This document shows positions 24,223-35,968 of a DNA stretch of 64,000 bases, piece after piece. How positions within the stretch are numbered: position 1 is the first letter of the stretch; each line of letters starts with the position of its first letter. The DNA comes from Cellvibrionales bacterium (GTDB taxonomy: Bacteria; Pseudomonadota; Gammaproteobacteria; Pseudomonadales; JAHEIH01): positions 108,411 through 172,410 of the forward strand of contig JAHEIH010000006.1 in assembly GCA_024639455.1 (NCBI GenBank), written 5' to 3'. The notes below the pieces were generated by a model. The model was not told where the DNA came from, made no database searches, and saw only the letters and a program-made list of their open reading frames with translations. The position numbers were made by a program, and so were the translations under genes.

Positions 24223-24696
24223 TATAGTCTCACAATTGGCGCGAGACATGGTGTGAAGGGTAGAGCGTTATCGCAATACCTCGCGTGTGCCATCTGGCAT
24301 GCGCGATTCATCGGCGCTGGGCGCTATAAGCTTGTCTGCTTCAGTCCGTACCACGATGCCCTGGTGTATGGGGCTGGCCGCGAAAACTAGCGGCGTGGGC
24401 CGTGAAACCCTTATCTATGGTGTGCTTCTTCCGTCAGTACTCGCTTGCAGCTCTCCGTGCAGCAAAGCCGACATGATTGTCAGTAGTAATTCTCTAACCT
24501 CGGCACCAATGCCGCGCGGTTAATATTATTCAGCTCGATCTCATTATCGGGCTGACACAATGTCATTGCTCGCAGTACACTATGCACTTTTACGCACTTG
24601 GCGATTGTTTCTCAATGGCGGTATCTGCGGTTGGAGAGGTCGCCTCGTCGCCTCGCTCTCACTTACGGCCGGCGATCAACTCTTTCCAACCCCTGC
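24223..24696 (-). promoter_or_regulatory. Long 5' leader of rne
   Basis: About 470 nt lie between the predicted start near 24690 and the rne ATG, with no reading frame. In E. coli a 361-nt rne leader folds into hairpins that RNase E itself recognises for feedback control. I see no sequence match to that element, only the same arrangement. The same stretch must also hold the rluC promoter on the plus strand. Confidence 0.5.
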
Positions 24697-24725
24697 AATA
24701 TAGCAGCTAAGGGCTGGGTCATCAA
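24697..24725 (-). promoter_or_regulatory. Sigma-70 promoter of rne
   Basis: On the minus strand TTGATG, 17 bp, TATATT: both hexamers are close to consensus with the ideal spacing. Confidence 0.72.
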
Positions 24726-24749
24726 TCTAAAACTGGACAGCATTTGCAA

Positions 24750-25688
24750 ATGAATCAACCACCTAACAAGCCTAGCGTCCGTTTTGTCGAAATTGGAGAA
24801 GATCGAGCCGGGCAACGGCTAGATAATTTCTTATTGGCAGAGCTTGGTCGCCCCCCCAAATCGGTCGTTTATAAAATGATCCGCAAAGGAGAGGTGCGTA
24901 TCAATAAAGGGCGCTGCAAGCCAGAAAATAAACTAAGCGTTGGCGATGTGGTACGTATTCCTCCCTTTAATGTGCCCGAGCAGTATGCGCCCGCAGCTAT
25001 TGGCAATCGCTTATTGGATGCTTTGCGCGATAGTATTGTTTATGACTGTGCTGAATTTATGGTGATCAATAAACCTTCTGGTTTGGCGGTTCACGGCGGC
25101 AGTGGCTTGAGTTTTGGTCTCATCGAAGCGCTGCGTCAAATATTCCCCGATAACAAGCAAATGGAGTTAGTGCATCGCCTCGATCGGGATACCTCGGGGT
25201 GTATTGTGGTGGCCAAAAAGCGCTCGGCGCTGCGCGAATTTCATCGCATGTTGCGCGAAGGGGAAATGGATAAGCGTTATTGGGCGCTCGTAGAAGGGCG
25301 GTGGCCAAACCGCAAGAAAGTAGTGAATGCCCCGTTGAAGAAAAACGAATTGCGCTCGGGTGAGCGTGTCGTGCGGGTCACTCCCGACGGCAAAGAATCA
25401 CTCACTGAATTTGCCGTACTGCGTCGCTTTAGTGATTGCACATTAATAGAAGCTAAACCGATTACTGGCCGCACCCACCAAATCCGTGTGCATGCCCAAC
25501 ATGCGGGGCACCCACTGATTGGAGATGATAAGTACGGAACCGATGACGTAAACCAATTGTTTAAGGGGCGCGGTATTGCGCGTTTGTTCTTGCATGCTGA
25601 GTCGCTGTCCTTTCCTTGGAAGAAGGGGCGCGTATCGGTGCAGGCTCCACTCGAGTCTAGACTTTTCGATGCCATGGAGAGTTTGTAG
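24750..25688 (+). CDS. rluC: 23S rRNA pseudouridine synthase RluC
   Basis: A 312-residue RluA-family enzyme that makes pseudouridine at positions 955, 2504 and 2580 (E. coli numbering) of 23S rRNA. Seen: an N-terminal S4 domain (RAGQRLDNFLLAELG, then MIRKGEVRINKGR), the catalytic HRLDRDTSG with Asp145, and GRTHQIRVHAQHAGHP with the motif III residues. The ATG at 24750 is preferred to an in-frame TTG six bases earlier. Divergent from rne, as in many gammaproteobacteria. Its TAG stop overlaps the GTG start of the next gene. Confidence 0.93.
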   Translation: MNQPPNKPSVRFVEIGEDRAGQRLDNFLLAELGRPPKSVVYKMIRKGEVRINKGRCKPENKLSVGDVVRIPPFNVPEQYAPAAIGNRLLDALRDSIVYDCAEFMVINKPSGLAVHGGSGLSFGLIEALRQIFPDNKQMELVHRLDRDTSGCIVVAKKRSALREFHRMLREGEMDKRYWALVEGRWPNRKKVVNAPLKKNELRSGERVVRVTPDGKESLTEFAVLRRFSDCTLIEAKPITGRTHQIRVHAQHAGHPLIGDDKYGTDDVNQLFKGRGIARLFLHAESLSFPWKKGRVSVQAPLESRLFDAMESL

Positions 25689-26320
25689 TGCTGTACATTT
25701 TTGATTGGGATGGCACGCTGGTTAATTCGGTGGCGCGCATTGTTAGTAGCCTAAAACTGGCGGCGCATGAGCTCTCTCTGGAGATGCTAAGTGATCAGCG
25801 CTACCAGGAAATTATTGGTCTGGGGTTAAAAGAAGCTGTTGACCATCTTTATTCAGGCGTCGATGATGCCATGCAATCAGCTATGCGCGATGCTTACTCG
25901 AAGCACTTTGTGGCCGCTGATGTTGCGCCGTGTCCGTTTTTTGAAGGTGTCACCGAGACCCTACAGCAATTACGCAGCGAAGGTCACCATGTGGCTGTCG
26001 CCACAGGTAAAAGTCGCCGCGGCCTGGACCGGGTCTTAGCGCAGCTTGAATGGCAGGATTATTTTCACGCCACACGCTGTGCGGATGAGACCGCCTCAAA
26101 ACCGCACCCGCTGATGCTTCACCAGATTCTGCAGCAATTAGACTATAGCCCCGATGAGGCGGTAATGGTGGGTGATACTACCTTTGATTTAGAGATGGCC
26201 AGAAACGCCGGTATGCGCCGAGTAGGGGTTAGCTACGGCGCACATCCTGTGTCGCGCTTAGCCACCTCGCAACCTATGGCCATTATCGATAACTTTGCCG
26301 ATTTGATGCACGTACTTTAA
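25688..26320 (+). CDS. HAD-family phosphatase (subfamily IA)
   Basis: A 210-residue haloacid-dehalogenase-fold hydrolase. Motif I is FDWDGTLVNS (Asp6 nucleophile, Asp8), motif II VATGKSRRG, motif III the Lys in SKPHP, and motif IV MVGDTTFDLEMA. An alpha-helical cap follows motif I, as in phosphoglycolate phosphatases. The GTG start overlaps the rluC stop, so it is coupled to rluC; this rluC-HAD pairing is common in gammaproteobacteria. The substrate is unknown. Confidence 0.88.
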   Translation: MLYIFDWDGTLVNSVARIVSSLKLAAHELSLEMLSDQRYQEIIGLGLKEAVDHLYSGVDDAMQSAMRDAYSKHFVAADVAPCPFFEGVTETLQQLRSEGHHVAVATGKSRRGLDRVLAQLEWQDYFHATRCADETASKPHPLMLHQILQQLDYSPDEAVMVGDTTFDLEMARNAGMRRVGVSYGAHPVSRLATSQPMAIIDNFADLMHVL

Positions 26321-26892
26321 GTCAGAGGGTTGATGCCTTCGTTGCGCAACATGGTGCATAGTGCAATCAAGGGTAGGCCAACAAGTGCATTTGGGTCTTC
26401 GCCATACATGGATGAAAACAGGCTTACACCTAATCCTTCGGATTTAAAGCTCCCAGCGCAGTCGAGCGGTTGTTCGAGTTCTACATAGCGCGCAATTTCG
26501 CTTTGGCTTAGGGCTCTAAATGTCACCTCATAAGTGATGACATCACCCTGTAATTGATTGCTGGTGGTGTTATAGACACACAGGCCGGTATAAAAGGTGA
26601 CCGTTTTGCCCGCGCAAAGCGTCAGTTGATCAATGGCGTTGTGGGTTGTGCCCGGTTTCCCGAGCACGTGGTTGTCGACGCTGGCGACTTGGTCGCTTGC
26701 GATAATGATGCCGCTGCGTTGCATGGCAACGGCCATGGCTTTGGCTTCCGAAAGTCGTCGAGCGAGGTCTTGTGGGCGCTCGCCGGGGTAGGCGTTTTCA
26801 TCGATATTTGGCGGGCATACTTCGCAGCTTAGTTGCAGTTTCTCTAGTAATTGGCGTCGGTAGGGCGACGATGAAGCGAGAACAATGGACAC
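26317..26892 (-). CDS. Maf-family nucleoside triphosphate pyrophosphatase (YceF type)
   Basis: A 191-residue Maf protein. Seen: the N-terminal SIVLASSSPYRRQLLEKL signature, PGERPQDLARRLSEAKA, IIASDQVASVDNHVLGKPG, and SFKSEGLGVSLF near the C-terminus. YceF-type members hydrolyse m7GTP. The frame is open to a TTG at 26937, but the GTG at 26892 has a GAGGT ribosome binding site and yields the standard N-terminus. It is divergent from yceD-rpmF and its end overlaps the HAD gene by 4 bp. Confidence 0.9.
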   Translation of the reverse strand: MSIVLASSSPYRRQLLEKLQLSCEVCPPNIDENAYPGERPQDLARRLSEAKAMAVAMQRSGIIIASDQVASVDNHVLGKPGTTHNAIDQLTLCAGKTVTFYTGLCVYNTTSNQLQGDVITYEVTFRALSQSEIARYVELEQPLDCAGSFKSEGLGVSLFSSMYGEDPNALVGLPLIALCTMLRNEGINPLT

Positions 26893-27010
26893 CTTGGATA
26901 CCTCGTTGGGTTGCGGTTTGTGTCTATTGACTAGCAAACAGCACTAAATATAGGGTTTTGCAGCAAATATCTTTGACATTCTGTGAGAGTGTCCCTATGA
27001 TTGCGCGCCT

Positions 27011-27541
27011 ATGTCAACAGGTGCTCTTCCAAATCGAGTCGACCTACGTAAATTAGCCACACACGGCACGCAGGTTGATGCTCGAATCTCTCTTAAAACG
27101 CTGCCTCGTGTGGCGCAAGCGGTATTGAGTGAAGAGGCTGAAATTGGTGTCGAACTTAAGTTCGGCCGCGACGAGCAAGGCCTTTATGTAATTGAGGGCG
27201 ATGTTAACGGAACGGTCGATATGACTTGCCAGCGCTGCATGCAGGCGGTGGCGGTTGAATTAAGTTCGCACTTTAATTTAGGCGTGGTTTGGGATGACGA
27301 GGGTGCCAAGGCATTACCGTCATATCTTGAACCACTGGTCGCTTCAGCTGAGCCCTTTGATTTGCATGTGTTGGTTGAGGACGAGCTGCTATTAAGCTTG
27401 CCATTTTCTCCCTACCACGACACCGATGTGTGCCAGGGTGGAGAATTCCAGCAACAGCAATCAGCCGTTGCGGTTGCCGATGAGGCGCCGAAACGCGAGA
27501 ACCCGTTTGCGGTTCTAGAGCAGTTGAAACGTAAAGATTGA
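27011..27541 (+). CDS. yceD: YceD family protein (DUF177), 23S rRNA accumulation protein
   Basis: A 176-residue DUF177 protein. Seen: CQRCMQAVAVEL mid-protein and a later Cys in DTDVCQGG, the pattern of metal-binding cysteines conserved in this family, plus an acidic LVEDELLLSLPFSP block. It lies directly upstream of rpmF, the usual partner in most bacteria. YceD affects 23S rRNA levels in E. coli; the mechanism is not settled. Confidence 0.9.
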   Translation: MSTGALPNRVDLRKLATHGTQVDARISLKTLPRVAQAVLSEEAEIGVELKFGRDEQGLYVIEGDVNGTVDMTCQRCMQAVAVELSSHFNLGVVWDDEGAKALPSYLEPLVASAEPFDLHVLVEDELLLSLPFSPYHDTDVCQGGEFQQQQSAVAVADEAPKRENPFAVLEQLKRKD

Positions 27542-27585
27542 ATTTTGAAAGCGTAGTGATACGCAATTTTAGTTAGGAGCTAGTC

Positions 27586-27768
27586 ATGGCTGTACAGCAA
27601 AACCGAAAAACCCGTTCACGTCGCGGCATGCGCCGTTCACACGATGGCCTGACAACAGGCGCGTTGTCAGTTGATCAAACCAGCGGTGAAACTCACCGTC
27701 GCCACCACGTGAGTGCTGATGGCTTCTACCGTGGTAAGAAAGTTGTTAACACTGGTAACGACGAGTAA
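27586..27768 (+). CDS. rpmF: 50S ribosomal protein L32
   Basis: 60 residues, the normal size for bL32. The N-terminus [20 protein letters not shown] is diagnostic; no cysteine pair is present, so this is the zinc-free form. It is preceded by AGGAG and follows yceD by 44 bp. A terminator follows at 27789. Confidence 0.96.
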   Translation: MAVQQNRKTRSRRGMRRSHDGLTTGALSVDQTSGETHRRHHVSADGFYRGKKVVNTGNDE

Positions 27769-27788
27769 TTACTCTTAGAGTATTTCTG

Positions 27789-27817
27789 AAAATGGGGGCT
27801 GCGGTCCCCATTTTTAT
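27789..27817 (+). terminator. Terminator after rpmF
   Basis: AAAATGGGG, 8-nt loop, CCCCATTTTT. It separates rpmF from fabD in the gap where plsX is found in Pseudomonas. Confidence 0.85.
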
Positions 27818-27859
27818 TTCTTGCGTGCTCTAATGGCCACGCTTGTATCGAGGTAATCT

Positions 27860-28792
27860 ATGTCTTTAGCGTTTGTTTTTCCTGGTCAAGGTTCACAGAA
27901 GGTGGGCATGCTGGCCGAATTTGCCGAAGTCGCCACCGTGCGTGATACCTACGCAGAAGCGTCGGCCGTGCTTGGCTATGACCTGTGGGTGCTGTCTCAA
28001 GAGGGGCCGCAAGAAGAATTAAATATGACCGAGGTGACGCAGCCTCTGTTGTTGACCGCCAGCGTCGCTCTGTGGCGACTTTGGAGCGAAAAGGGCGGTG
28101 CAATCCCTGCGTTAATGGCTGGCCATAGTCTAGGTGAATTCTCTGCGCTGGTATGCGCGGGTGTTATCGAGTTTGCAGAGGCGGTGGATTTGGTGCGCAA
28201 ACGCGGCCAATTCATGCAAACAGCGGTACCTGTCGGTGTCGGCGCTATGGCTGCCATTATTGGTTTAGAAGACGATCAAGTAGATGCGGCTTGTGCCACT
28301 GCGGCGCAAGGCGAATGTGTCAACGGAGTGAATTACAATTCTCCTGGTCAGGTCGTTATTGCGGGACATTCGGCGGCGGTAGATCGCGCCATTACAGCCT
28401 GTAAGGAAGCCGGTGCGAAGCGTGCGTTGCCATTGCCTGTCAGCGCACCTTTCCATACTGATTTGATGCGTCCTGCCGGTGAGGAACTGGCCAAGGTGGT
28501 CGAGCAAATGACCTTCTCGGCACCGCGGATCCCCGTGGTACACAACGTGACCGTGGCGCCAGAGACTGATCCAGCGGTCATTAAGTCATTGGTTATTGAG
28601 CAGATCTTTAGCCCTGTACCATGGACCCAGTGTGTTCAGTTCATGGCGGCGCAAGGTGTTGCCGAGACCGTTGAGTGTGGCGCGGGCAAAGTTTTAAGTG
28701 GTCTGAACAAGCGTATTGAAAAAACATTAAATTGCTACAGTACCGATACTGAAGCAAGCCTAAGCGGCGCCATAGAAGCGCTGTCGGCTTAA
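27860..28792 (+). CDS. fabD: Malonyl-CoA:ACP transacylase
   Basis: A 310-residue acyltransferase that loads malonate onto ACP for type II fatty-acid synthesis. Seen: the N-terminal FPGQGSQ oxyanion loop, the nucleophile Ser90 in GHSLGEFSAL, Arg115 (RKRGQFMQ) that binds the malonyl carboxylate, and His199 in APFHTDLM. The product feeds FabG and FabF encoded just downstream. A ribosome binding site GAGG precedes the ATG. Confidence 0.95.
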   Translation: MSLAFVFPGQGSQKVGMLAEFAEVATVRDTYAEASAVLGYDLWVLSQEGPQEELNMTEVTQPLLLTASVALWRLWSEKGGAIPALMAGHSLGEFSALVCAGVIEFAEAVDLVRKRGQFMQTAVPVGVGAMAAIIGLEDDQVDAACATAAQGECVNGVNYNSPGQVVIAGHSAAVDRAITACKEAGAKRALPLPVSAPFHTDLMRPAGEELAKVVEQMTFSAPRIPVVHNVTVAPETDPAVIKSLVIEQIFSPVPWTQCVQFMAAQGVAETVECGAGKVLSGLNKRIEKTLNCYSTDTEASLSGAIEALSA

Positions 28793-28810
28793 TAAATAGG
28801 AGTCATAAGT

Positions 28811-29551
28811 ATGTCATTCGAAGGAAAAGTTGCCCTAGTAACCGGTGCCAGTCGTGGTATTGGTGCTGCCATTGCCGATTTGTTGGGTGCTCAAGGTGCC
28901 ATTGTTATCGGTACTGCCACCAGTGAGCGTGGCGCGGCGGCGATCAGTGCTCGTTTTGCTGAAAAGAGTGTCGAAGGCAAAGGTATGGCGCTGAACGTCA
29001 ATGACGCTGAAGCGGTAGATGCCGCGGTGAAAGAGATATCAGCTGAATTTGGCGCGCCTACCATCTTGGTAAACAACGCTGGTATCACGCGTGACAATCT
29101 GATGATGCGCATGAAAGAAGACGAGTGGAACGACGTCATTAGCACTAACTTGACCGCGGTATTCCGCGTTAGCAAAGCTTGCCTGCGTGGTATGACGAAA
29201 GCCCGCTGGGGACGCATTATTAACATCTCTTCAGTGGTTGGCTCGATGGGTAATGCAGGGCAGACCAATTACTCGGCGACCAAGGCCGGCGTAGAGGGGT
29301 TCACCCGTTCGTTGGCGCGTGAAATTGGCGCGCGTGGTGTCACTGTCAACGCAGTGGCGCCAGGTTTTATCGATACTGATATGACCAAAGAATTGCCTGA
29401 GGCTCAGCGTGAGGCCCTGCAAACGCAGATTCCCGCCGCGCGTCTCGGACAGCCTGAAGAAATCGCGGCTGCGGTCGCGTTTTTGGCCAGCGACGCGGCG
29501 GGTTACATCACTGGTGATACCTTACACGTCAACGGCGGCATGTATATGTAA
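28811..29551 (+). CDS. fabG: 3-oxoacyl-ACP reductase
   Basis: A 246-residue short-chain dehydrogenase that reduces 3-oxoacyl-ACP with NADPH. Seen: the cofactor motif TGASRGIG at 11-18, NNAGITRDN, the catalytic Ser in INISSVVG, Tyr and Lys in YSATKAG, and a C-terminal HVNGGMYM that shapes the tetramer interface. Separated by 18 bp from fabD and about 160 bp from acpP. Confidence 0.95.
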   Translation: MSFEGKVALVTGASRGIGAAIADLLGAQGAIVIGTATSERGAAAISARFAEKSVEGKGMALNVNDAEAVDAAVKEISAEFGAPTILVNNAGITRDNLMMRMKEDEWNDVISTNLTAVFRVSKACLRGMTKARWGRIINISSVVGSMGNAGQTNYSATKAGVEGFTRSLAREIGARGVTVNAVAPGFIDTDMTKELPEAQREALQTQIPAARLGQPEEIAAAVAFLASDAAGYITGDTLHVNGGMYM

Positions 29552-29711
29552 TCTCTAAGTCCTTGAGAAAAAAGCCTTTTTGTAATTTTTTAAGTAAATA
29601 GTTCCATCTTTGCCAAAACAGGTTAAAATGGCGTCCTCTGTAAAGCACAACGGCATGTAAAATGCTGAGCAGCAGTGGTGAAAATTAAACAGACAGGAGT
29701 ACATACGTACC

Positions 29712-29951
29712 ATGAGTAGCATTGAAGAACGCGTCAAAAAAATTGTTGCAGAACAACTTGGCGTCAAAGAAGATGAAGTACAAAATTCAGCCTCTTTCGT
29801 TGAAGATTTGGGCGCAGACTCTTTGGATACCGTGGAGCTGGTAATGGCTTTGGAAGAGGAATTCGAAACTGAAATTCCCGATGAAGAAGCTGAAGCTATC
29901 ACTACTGTCCAGCTCGCTATTGATTACGTCAAAGCGAACCTCGACCAGTAA
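29712..29951 (+). CDS. acpP: Acyl carrier protein
   Basis: 79 residues, very acidic. Ser37 in the DSL motif ([13 protein letters not shown]) takes the 4'-phosphopantetheine arm. The 160-bp gap upstream holds a plausible -10 (TAAAAT at about 29626), so acpP probably has its own strong promoter, as in E. coli. A hairpin follows before fabF. Confidence 0.96.
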   Translation: MSSIEERVKKIVAEQLGVKEDEVQNSASFVEDLGADSLDTVELVMALEEEFETEIPDEEAEAITTVQLAIDYVKANLDQ

Positions 29952-29969
29952 TTATTGCTGATTCGAGCG

Positions 29970-30005
29970 AAGCCGTTACTATGCATGCGTAGTACGGCTT
30001 TTTTT
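29970..30005 (+). terminator. Terminator or attenuator between acpP and fabF
   Basis: AAGCCGT-TACTA, loop, TAGTA-CGGCTT and a T run; one unpaired T in the stem. It would let acpP be made in excess over fabF. Confidence 0.8.
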
Positions 30006-30036
30006 ATGTCTAGAAATTCTGTTTAGGGAGATACTC

Positions 30037-31275
30037 GTGCAAGGTAGACGCGTCGTTGTCACTGGCTTGGGGACAGTTTCACCACTGGGAAATACTGTTA
30101 AAGATACTTGGGATGGCATTTTGGCCAGTAAAAGCGGTATTGCTCCGCTTGAAAGCTTTGATGTGTCTGCGTTTACTACAACCTTTGGTGGTGCGGTCAA
30201 AGACTTCGATGTCAGTCAATACATGGCTCCCAAAGATGCTCGTAAACTCGATATTTTTATTCAATACGGTATTGCCGCGGGTATTCAAGCTTTTGAAGAT
30301 TCCGGCCTGCAGATTACCGATGAGAATGCCGCTCGCGTGGGGTGCGCCATCGGTTCAGGTATTGGCGGTTTAGCGTCGATTGAATCGTGCAGCGACATCA
30401 TTCAAAAAAGCGGTCCACGCCGAATTTCTCCTTTCTTTGTGCCCGGGTCAATTATCAACATGATCGCCGGCAACCTGGCAATTAAATATGGTATGCAAGG
30501 CCCTAATATCGCCATTGTGACCGCTTGTACCACCGGTACTCACAATATTGGTTCTGCAGCGCGTATGATCGCCTATGGCGAAGCCGATGCTATGCTAGCT
30601 GGCGGTGCTGAAATGGCTACCACGCCGGTTGGCTTGGGTGGCTTTGCGGCGGCGCGTGCACTCTCTACCCGTAACGATGATCCGCAAGCGGCCAGCCGCC
30701 CTTGGGACCGCGATCGCGATGGGTTCGTGTTAAGTGATGGCGCTGCTGCGCTCATGCTGGAAGAGTACGATTTTGCCAAGGCGCGTGGCGCCAACATCTT
30801 GGCCGAGGTAGTAGGCTTTGGTATGAGCGATGATGCCTACCATATTACCTCGCCCCCAGCGGATGGCAGCGGTGCAGCTCGCTCCATGCAAAATGCCCTC
30901 AATGACGCCAATCTGAGTGCTGAAAAAGTCAGCTATATCAACGCCCACGGTACATCTACCAACGCTGGCGACTTGGCTGAGACGATGGCGGTGAAGTCCG
31001 TGATGGGTGCCGCCGCTGGCAGTGTGGCGGTGAGTTCTACCAAGTCTATGACCGGTCACCTTTTGGGAGCAGCTGGTGCTATCGAGGCCGTGTTCTCTGT
31101 GTTGGCCATTCGCGATCAAGTGGCGCCTCCCACGATTAACCTCGACAACCCAGATGAAAGCTGTGATTTGGATTACGTACCTCACACGGCGCGTCAAATG
31201 GATGTCAATGTGGTGGTATCGAACTCCTTTGGCTTTGGTGGCACCAATGGTACTTTGGTGTTTGCTAAGGTATAA
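30037..31275 (+). CDS. fabF: 3-oxoacyl-ACP synthase II (KAS II)
   Basis: A 412-residue thiolase-fold condensing enzyme. The catalytic triad is Cys164 ([11 protein letters not shown]), His304 ([11 protein letters not shown]) and His341 ([11 protein letters not shown]). It elongates acyl-ACP with malonyl-ACP, including palmitoleoyl-ACP to cis-vaccenoyl-ACP. It begins at a GTG with AGGGAG upstream. The active-site context is standard for FabF. Confidence 0.95.
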   Translation: MQGRRVVVTGLGTVSPLGNTVKDTWDGILASKSGIAPLESFDVSAFTTTFGGAVKDFDVSQYMAPKDARKLDIFIQYGIAAGIQAFEDSGLQITDENAARVGCAIGSGIGGLASIESCSDIIQKSGPRRISPFFVPGSIINMIAGNLAIKYGMQGPNIAIVTACTTGTHNIGSAARMIAYGEADAMLAGGAEMATTPVGLGGFAAARALSTRNDDPQAASRPWDRDRDGFVLSDGAAALMLEEYDFAKARGANILAEVVGFGMSDDAYHITSPPADGSGAARSMQNALNDANLSAEKVSYINAHGTSTNAGDLAETMAVKSVMGAAAGSVAVSSTKSMTGHLLGAAGAIEAVFSVLAIRDQVAPPTINLDNPDESCDLDYVPHTARQMDVNVVVSNSFGFGGTNGTLVFAKV

Positions 31276-31284
31276 CGGCCACTT

Positions 31285-32114
31285 ATGCTGAGCCAGCCTG
31301 TCATTCTAGGTCACGAGGACCTTAGTCGCGACCAGTTGTTACTGGATCGCGGCTTTCACTACGGTGATGGTTTGTTTGAGACTATCGCTGCGGTGTCGGG
31401 TAGTATGCCGCTTCTTGAGCAGCATCTGGTTCGTTTGTCGCGTGATTCTTCACGACTGTTGGGGCATTATCCGCAGGTCTTGATTGAAGAGCGTTTACAA
31501 GCTGTGAGTCGGCTTTTGCCGTTACATCCAGAGCCCCATGTGGTAAAAATTGTTATTACTCGCGGGGTGTCGGGGCGTGGTTATGGCTACGATCCTGCCA
31601 CGCCGCTGCGTGTTTTGGCCTTTATTTATCCCTATCAGCTACCTGAGCTTGCAAAGCGCCTAACAGGACTCAACGTTATCCACTGCCAGCACCGTCTCGC
31701 TGAGCGCGGTTGGTTGGGTTCCATTAAACACTGCAATCGCTTGGATCAAGTCGTGGCTCGTGCTGAAGTGGCTCAGGCTAGTGCCGATGAAGGCTTGATG
31801 TATAGCGATGAAGGTCAGCTAGTAGAAGCGACCAGTGCCAATGTGGCGGTTAAGTTACACGGCCGTTGGCTAACCCCCGAAATAGCCCATATTGGTATTG
31901 CCGGGGTGGCACGACAGTGCATGATAGAAGCCGGTTTGTTGACCGTGGCCAATATTAGTCGCGCTAGTCTTGCCGAGGCCACTGCACTGGCACTGCTCAA
32001 CAGCGTGCAGGGTATCATGCCCGTTGGCGCTACACCGGATCGTGTCTATGACGTATCCACCGAGCAAATTCTTGACGAATTGAGCCAAGGCCTTTCGCCA
32101 CACATGCGAGGGCA

Positions 32115-32121
<7 letters not shown>
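31285..32121 (+). CDS. pabC: Aminodeoxychorismate lyase
   Basis: A 278-residue fold-type IV PLP enzyme that splits 4-amino-4-deoxychorismate to p-aminobenzoate and pyruvate for folate synthesis. Seen: DRGFHYGDGLFET at the N-terminus, the PLP Lys148 in GSIKHCNRLDQ, and EATSANVAVKL with the phosphate-binding loop. It begins 10 bp after fabF, as in Pseudomonas and E. coli, and its stop overlaps the mltG start. Confidence 0.93.
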
Positions 32122-34754
<2,633 letters not shown>

Positions 34755-34825
34755 TGGTGATATATCCAAATCCGAACTATATTGCTATGCAAAGCAACGA
34801 AGTACAGCCCGGAGATCGGTCCAGT

Positions 34826-35173
34826 ATGAGTAAACCTTCGCCGCGCAATGGCATTCTTTCCCTGACGATTAAGGACAAGGCGGTTTTGTATGCGGCCTAT
34901 ATGCCATTTATCGAACACGGTGGCTTGTTTATCCCTACCAACAAGACCTATTCCTTAGGGGATGAGGTGTTTATGCTGCTCAGCTTAATGGATGAAGCGG
35001 AAAAAATTCCCGTGGCCGGCAGGGTGGTTTGGATAACACCCAAACGCGCTCAGGGTAGTCGCGCTACCGGCATCGGTGTGCAGTTCAATGGCCAAGATGA
35101 AACGGCCAATCAAAAAATTCTCACTTATCTCGCAGGTTCTCTTGAGTCTGACCGTTCAACCCACACCATGTAA
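34826..35173 (+). CDS. pilZ: Type IV pilus assembly protein PilZ
   Basis: 115 residues, matching the 118-residue founding PilZ of P. aeruginosa along its whole length: NGILSLTIKDKAVLYAAYM, GGLFIPTNK, EKIPVAGRVVWITPK and a C-terminal DR-THTM. Like that protein it lacks the RxxxR and DxSxxG motifs for c-di-GMP. It works in type IV pilus biogenesis by contact with PilB and FimX-like partners. Starts at 34754 (GTG) and 34787 (ATG) are open, but the ATG at 34826 fits the family and has GGAGA upstream. Confidence 0.92.
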   Translation: MSKPSPRNGILSLTIKDKAVLYAAYMPFIEHGGLFIPTNKTYSLGDEVFMLLSLMDEAEKIPVAGRVVWITPKRAQGSRATGIGVQFNGQDETANQKILTYLAGSLESDRSTHTM

Positions 35174-35182
35174 TAGTGTTCC

Positions 35183-35962
35183 ATGATTGTTGATTCCCAC
35201 TGTCACCTCGACAGATTAAAGCTCGACGCCTATGAGGGCGATTTATCAAAAGCGATTGCCGCTGCCCGTGATGCGGGTGTATCGCAAATGCTGTGTATCG
35301 CCATCGATCGAGGCAATGTGCCGACAGTGGTCGATATCGCTCGCCAGTACGAGGGTATTTATGCTTCGGTTGGGATACACCCCTTAGACGTGGCAGATTC
35401 ACCCGCGGCGATCGACGAGCTTCTCGCCATGGCGCAACTGGATGAAAAGGTCGTGGCACTGGGTGAGACGGGTTTGGATTACTACTACACCAAAGATAAT
35501 GTCGCCCTACAGCAAGAGAGTTTTATCGCTCATATTGAAGCGGCGAAGCAGTGTCGCAAACCCATTATTGTGCATACCCGTGAAGCCAAAACCGATACCA
35601 TTGAATTACTTCGTGCACACAGCGACCCATCGGTGGCAGGCGTGATGCATTGTTTTACGGAAGATTGGGCGATGGCCAAGCAGGCGATTGACTTAGGCTT
35701 TTATATTTCAATTTCTGGCATTGTCACGTTTAAGAATGCCGAACAAGTGCGCGATGTAGCGTCGAAAGTGCCTTTTGACCGTTTATTGATTGAAACAGAT
35801 TCGCCTTATTTGGCGCCAGTGCCACATCGTGGTAGACCTAATGAGCCTAAGTTTGTGCGCGATGTGGCTGAATTTATGGCGCAATTGCGAGGTGTGTCGA
35901 CGGAGGAATTGGCGGCGATGACCACCGCCAATTTCCAGCGTCTATTTCATCTTCCAAGTTAG
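35183..35962 (+). CDS. TatD-family metal-dependent hydrolase (YcfH type)
   Basis: A 259-residue TIM-barrel metallo-hydrolase. Seen: DSHCHLDRL with His6 and His8, the metal bridge Glu in GETGLDYYY, HTREAKTDT, GVMHCFTED, and ETDSPYLAPVPHRGRPNEP near the C-terminus. The TatD family has 3'-5' exonuclease or deoxyribonuclease activity. It closes the conserved pabC-tatD run; only 6 bp separate it from the convergent ppc. Confidence 0.92.
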   Translation: MIVDSHCHLDRLKLDAYEGDLSKAIAAARDAGVSQMLCIAIDRGNVPTVVDIARQYEGIYASVGIHPLDVADSPAAIDELLAMAQLDEKVVALGETGLDYYYTKDNVALQQESFIAHIEAAKQCRKPIIVHTREAKTDTIELLRAHSDPSVAGVMHCFTEDWAMAKQAIDLGFYISISGIVTFKNAEQVRDVASKVPFDRLLIETDSPYLAPVPHRGRPNEPKFVRDVAEFMAQLRGVSTEELAAMTTANFQRLFHLPS

Positions 35963-35968
35963 GGCGAT

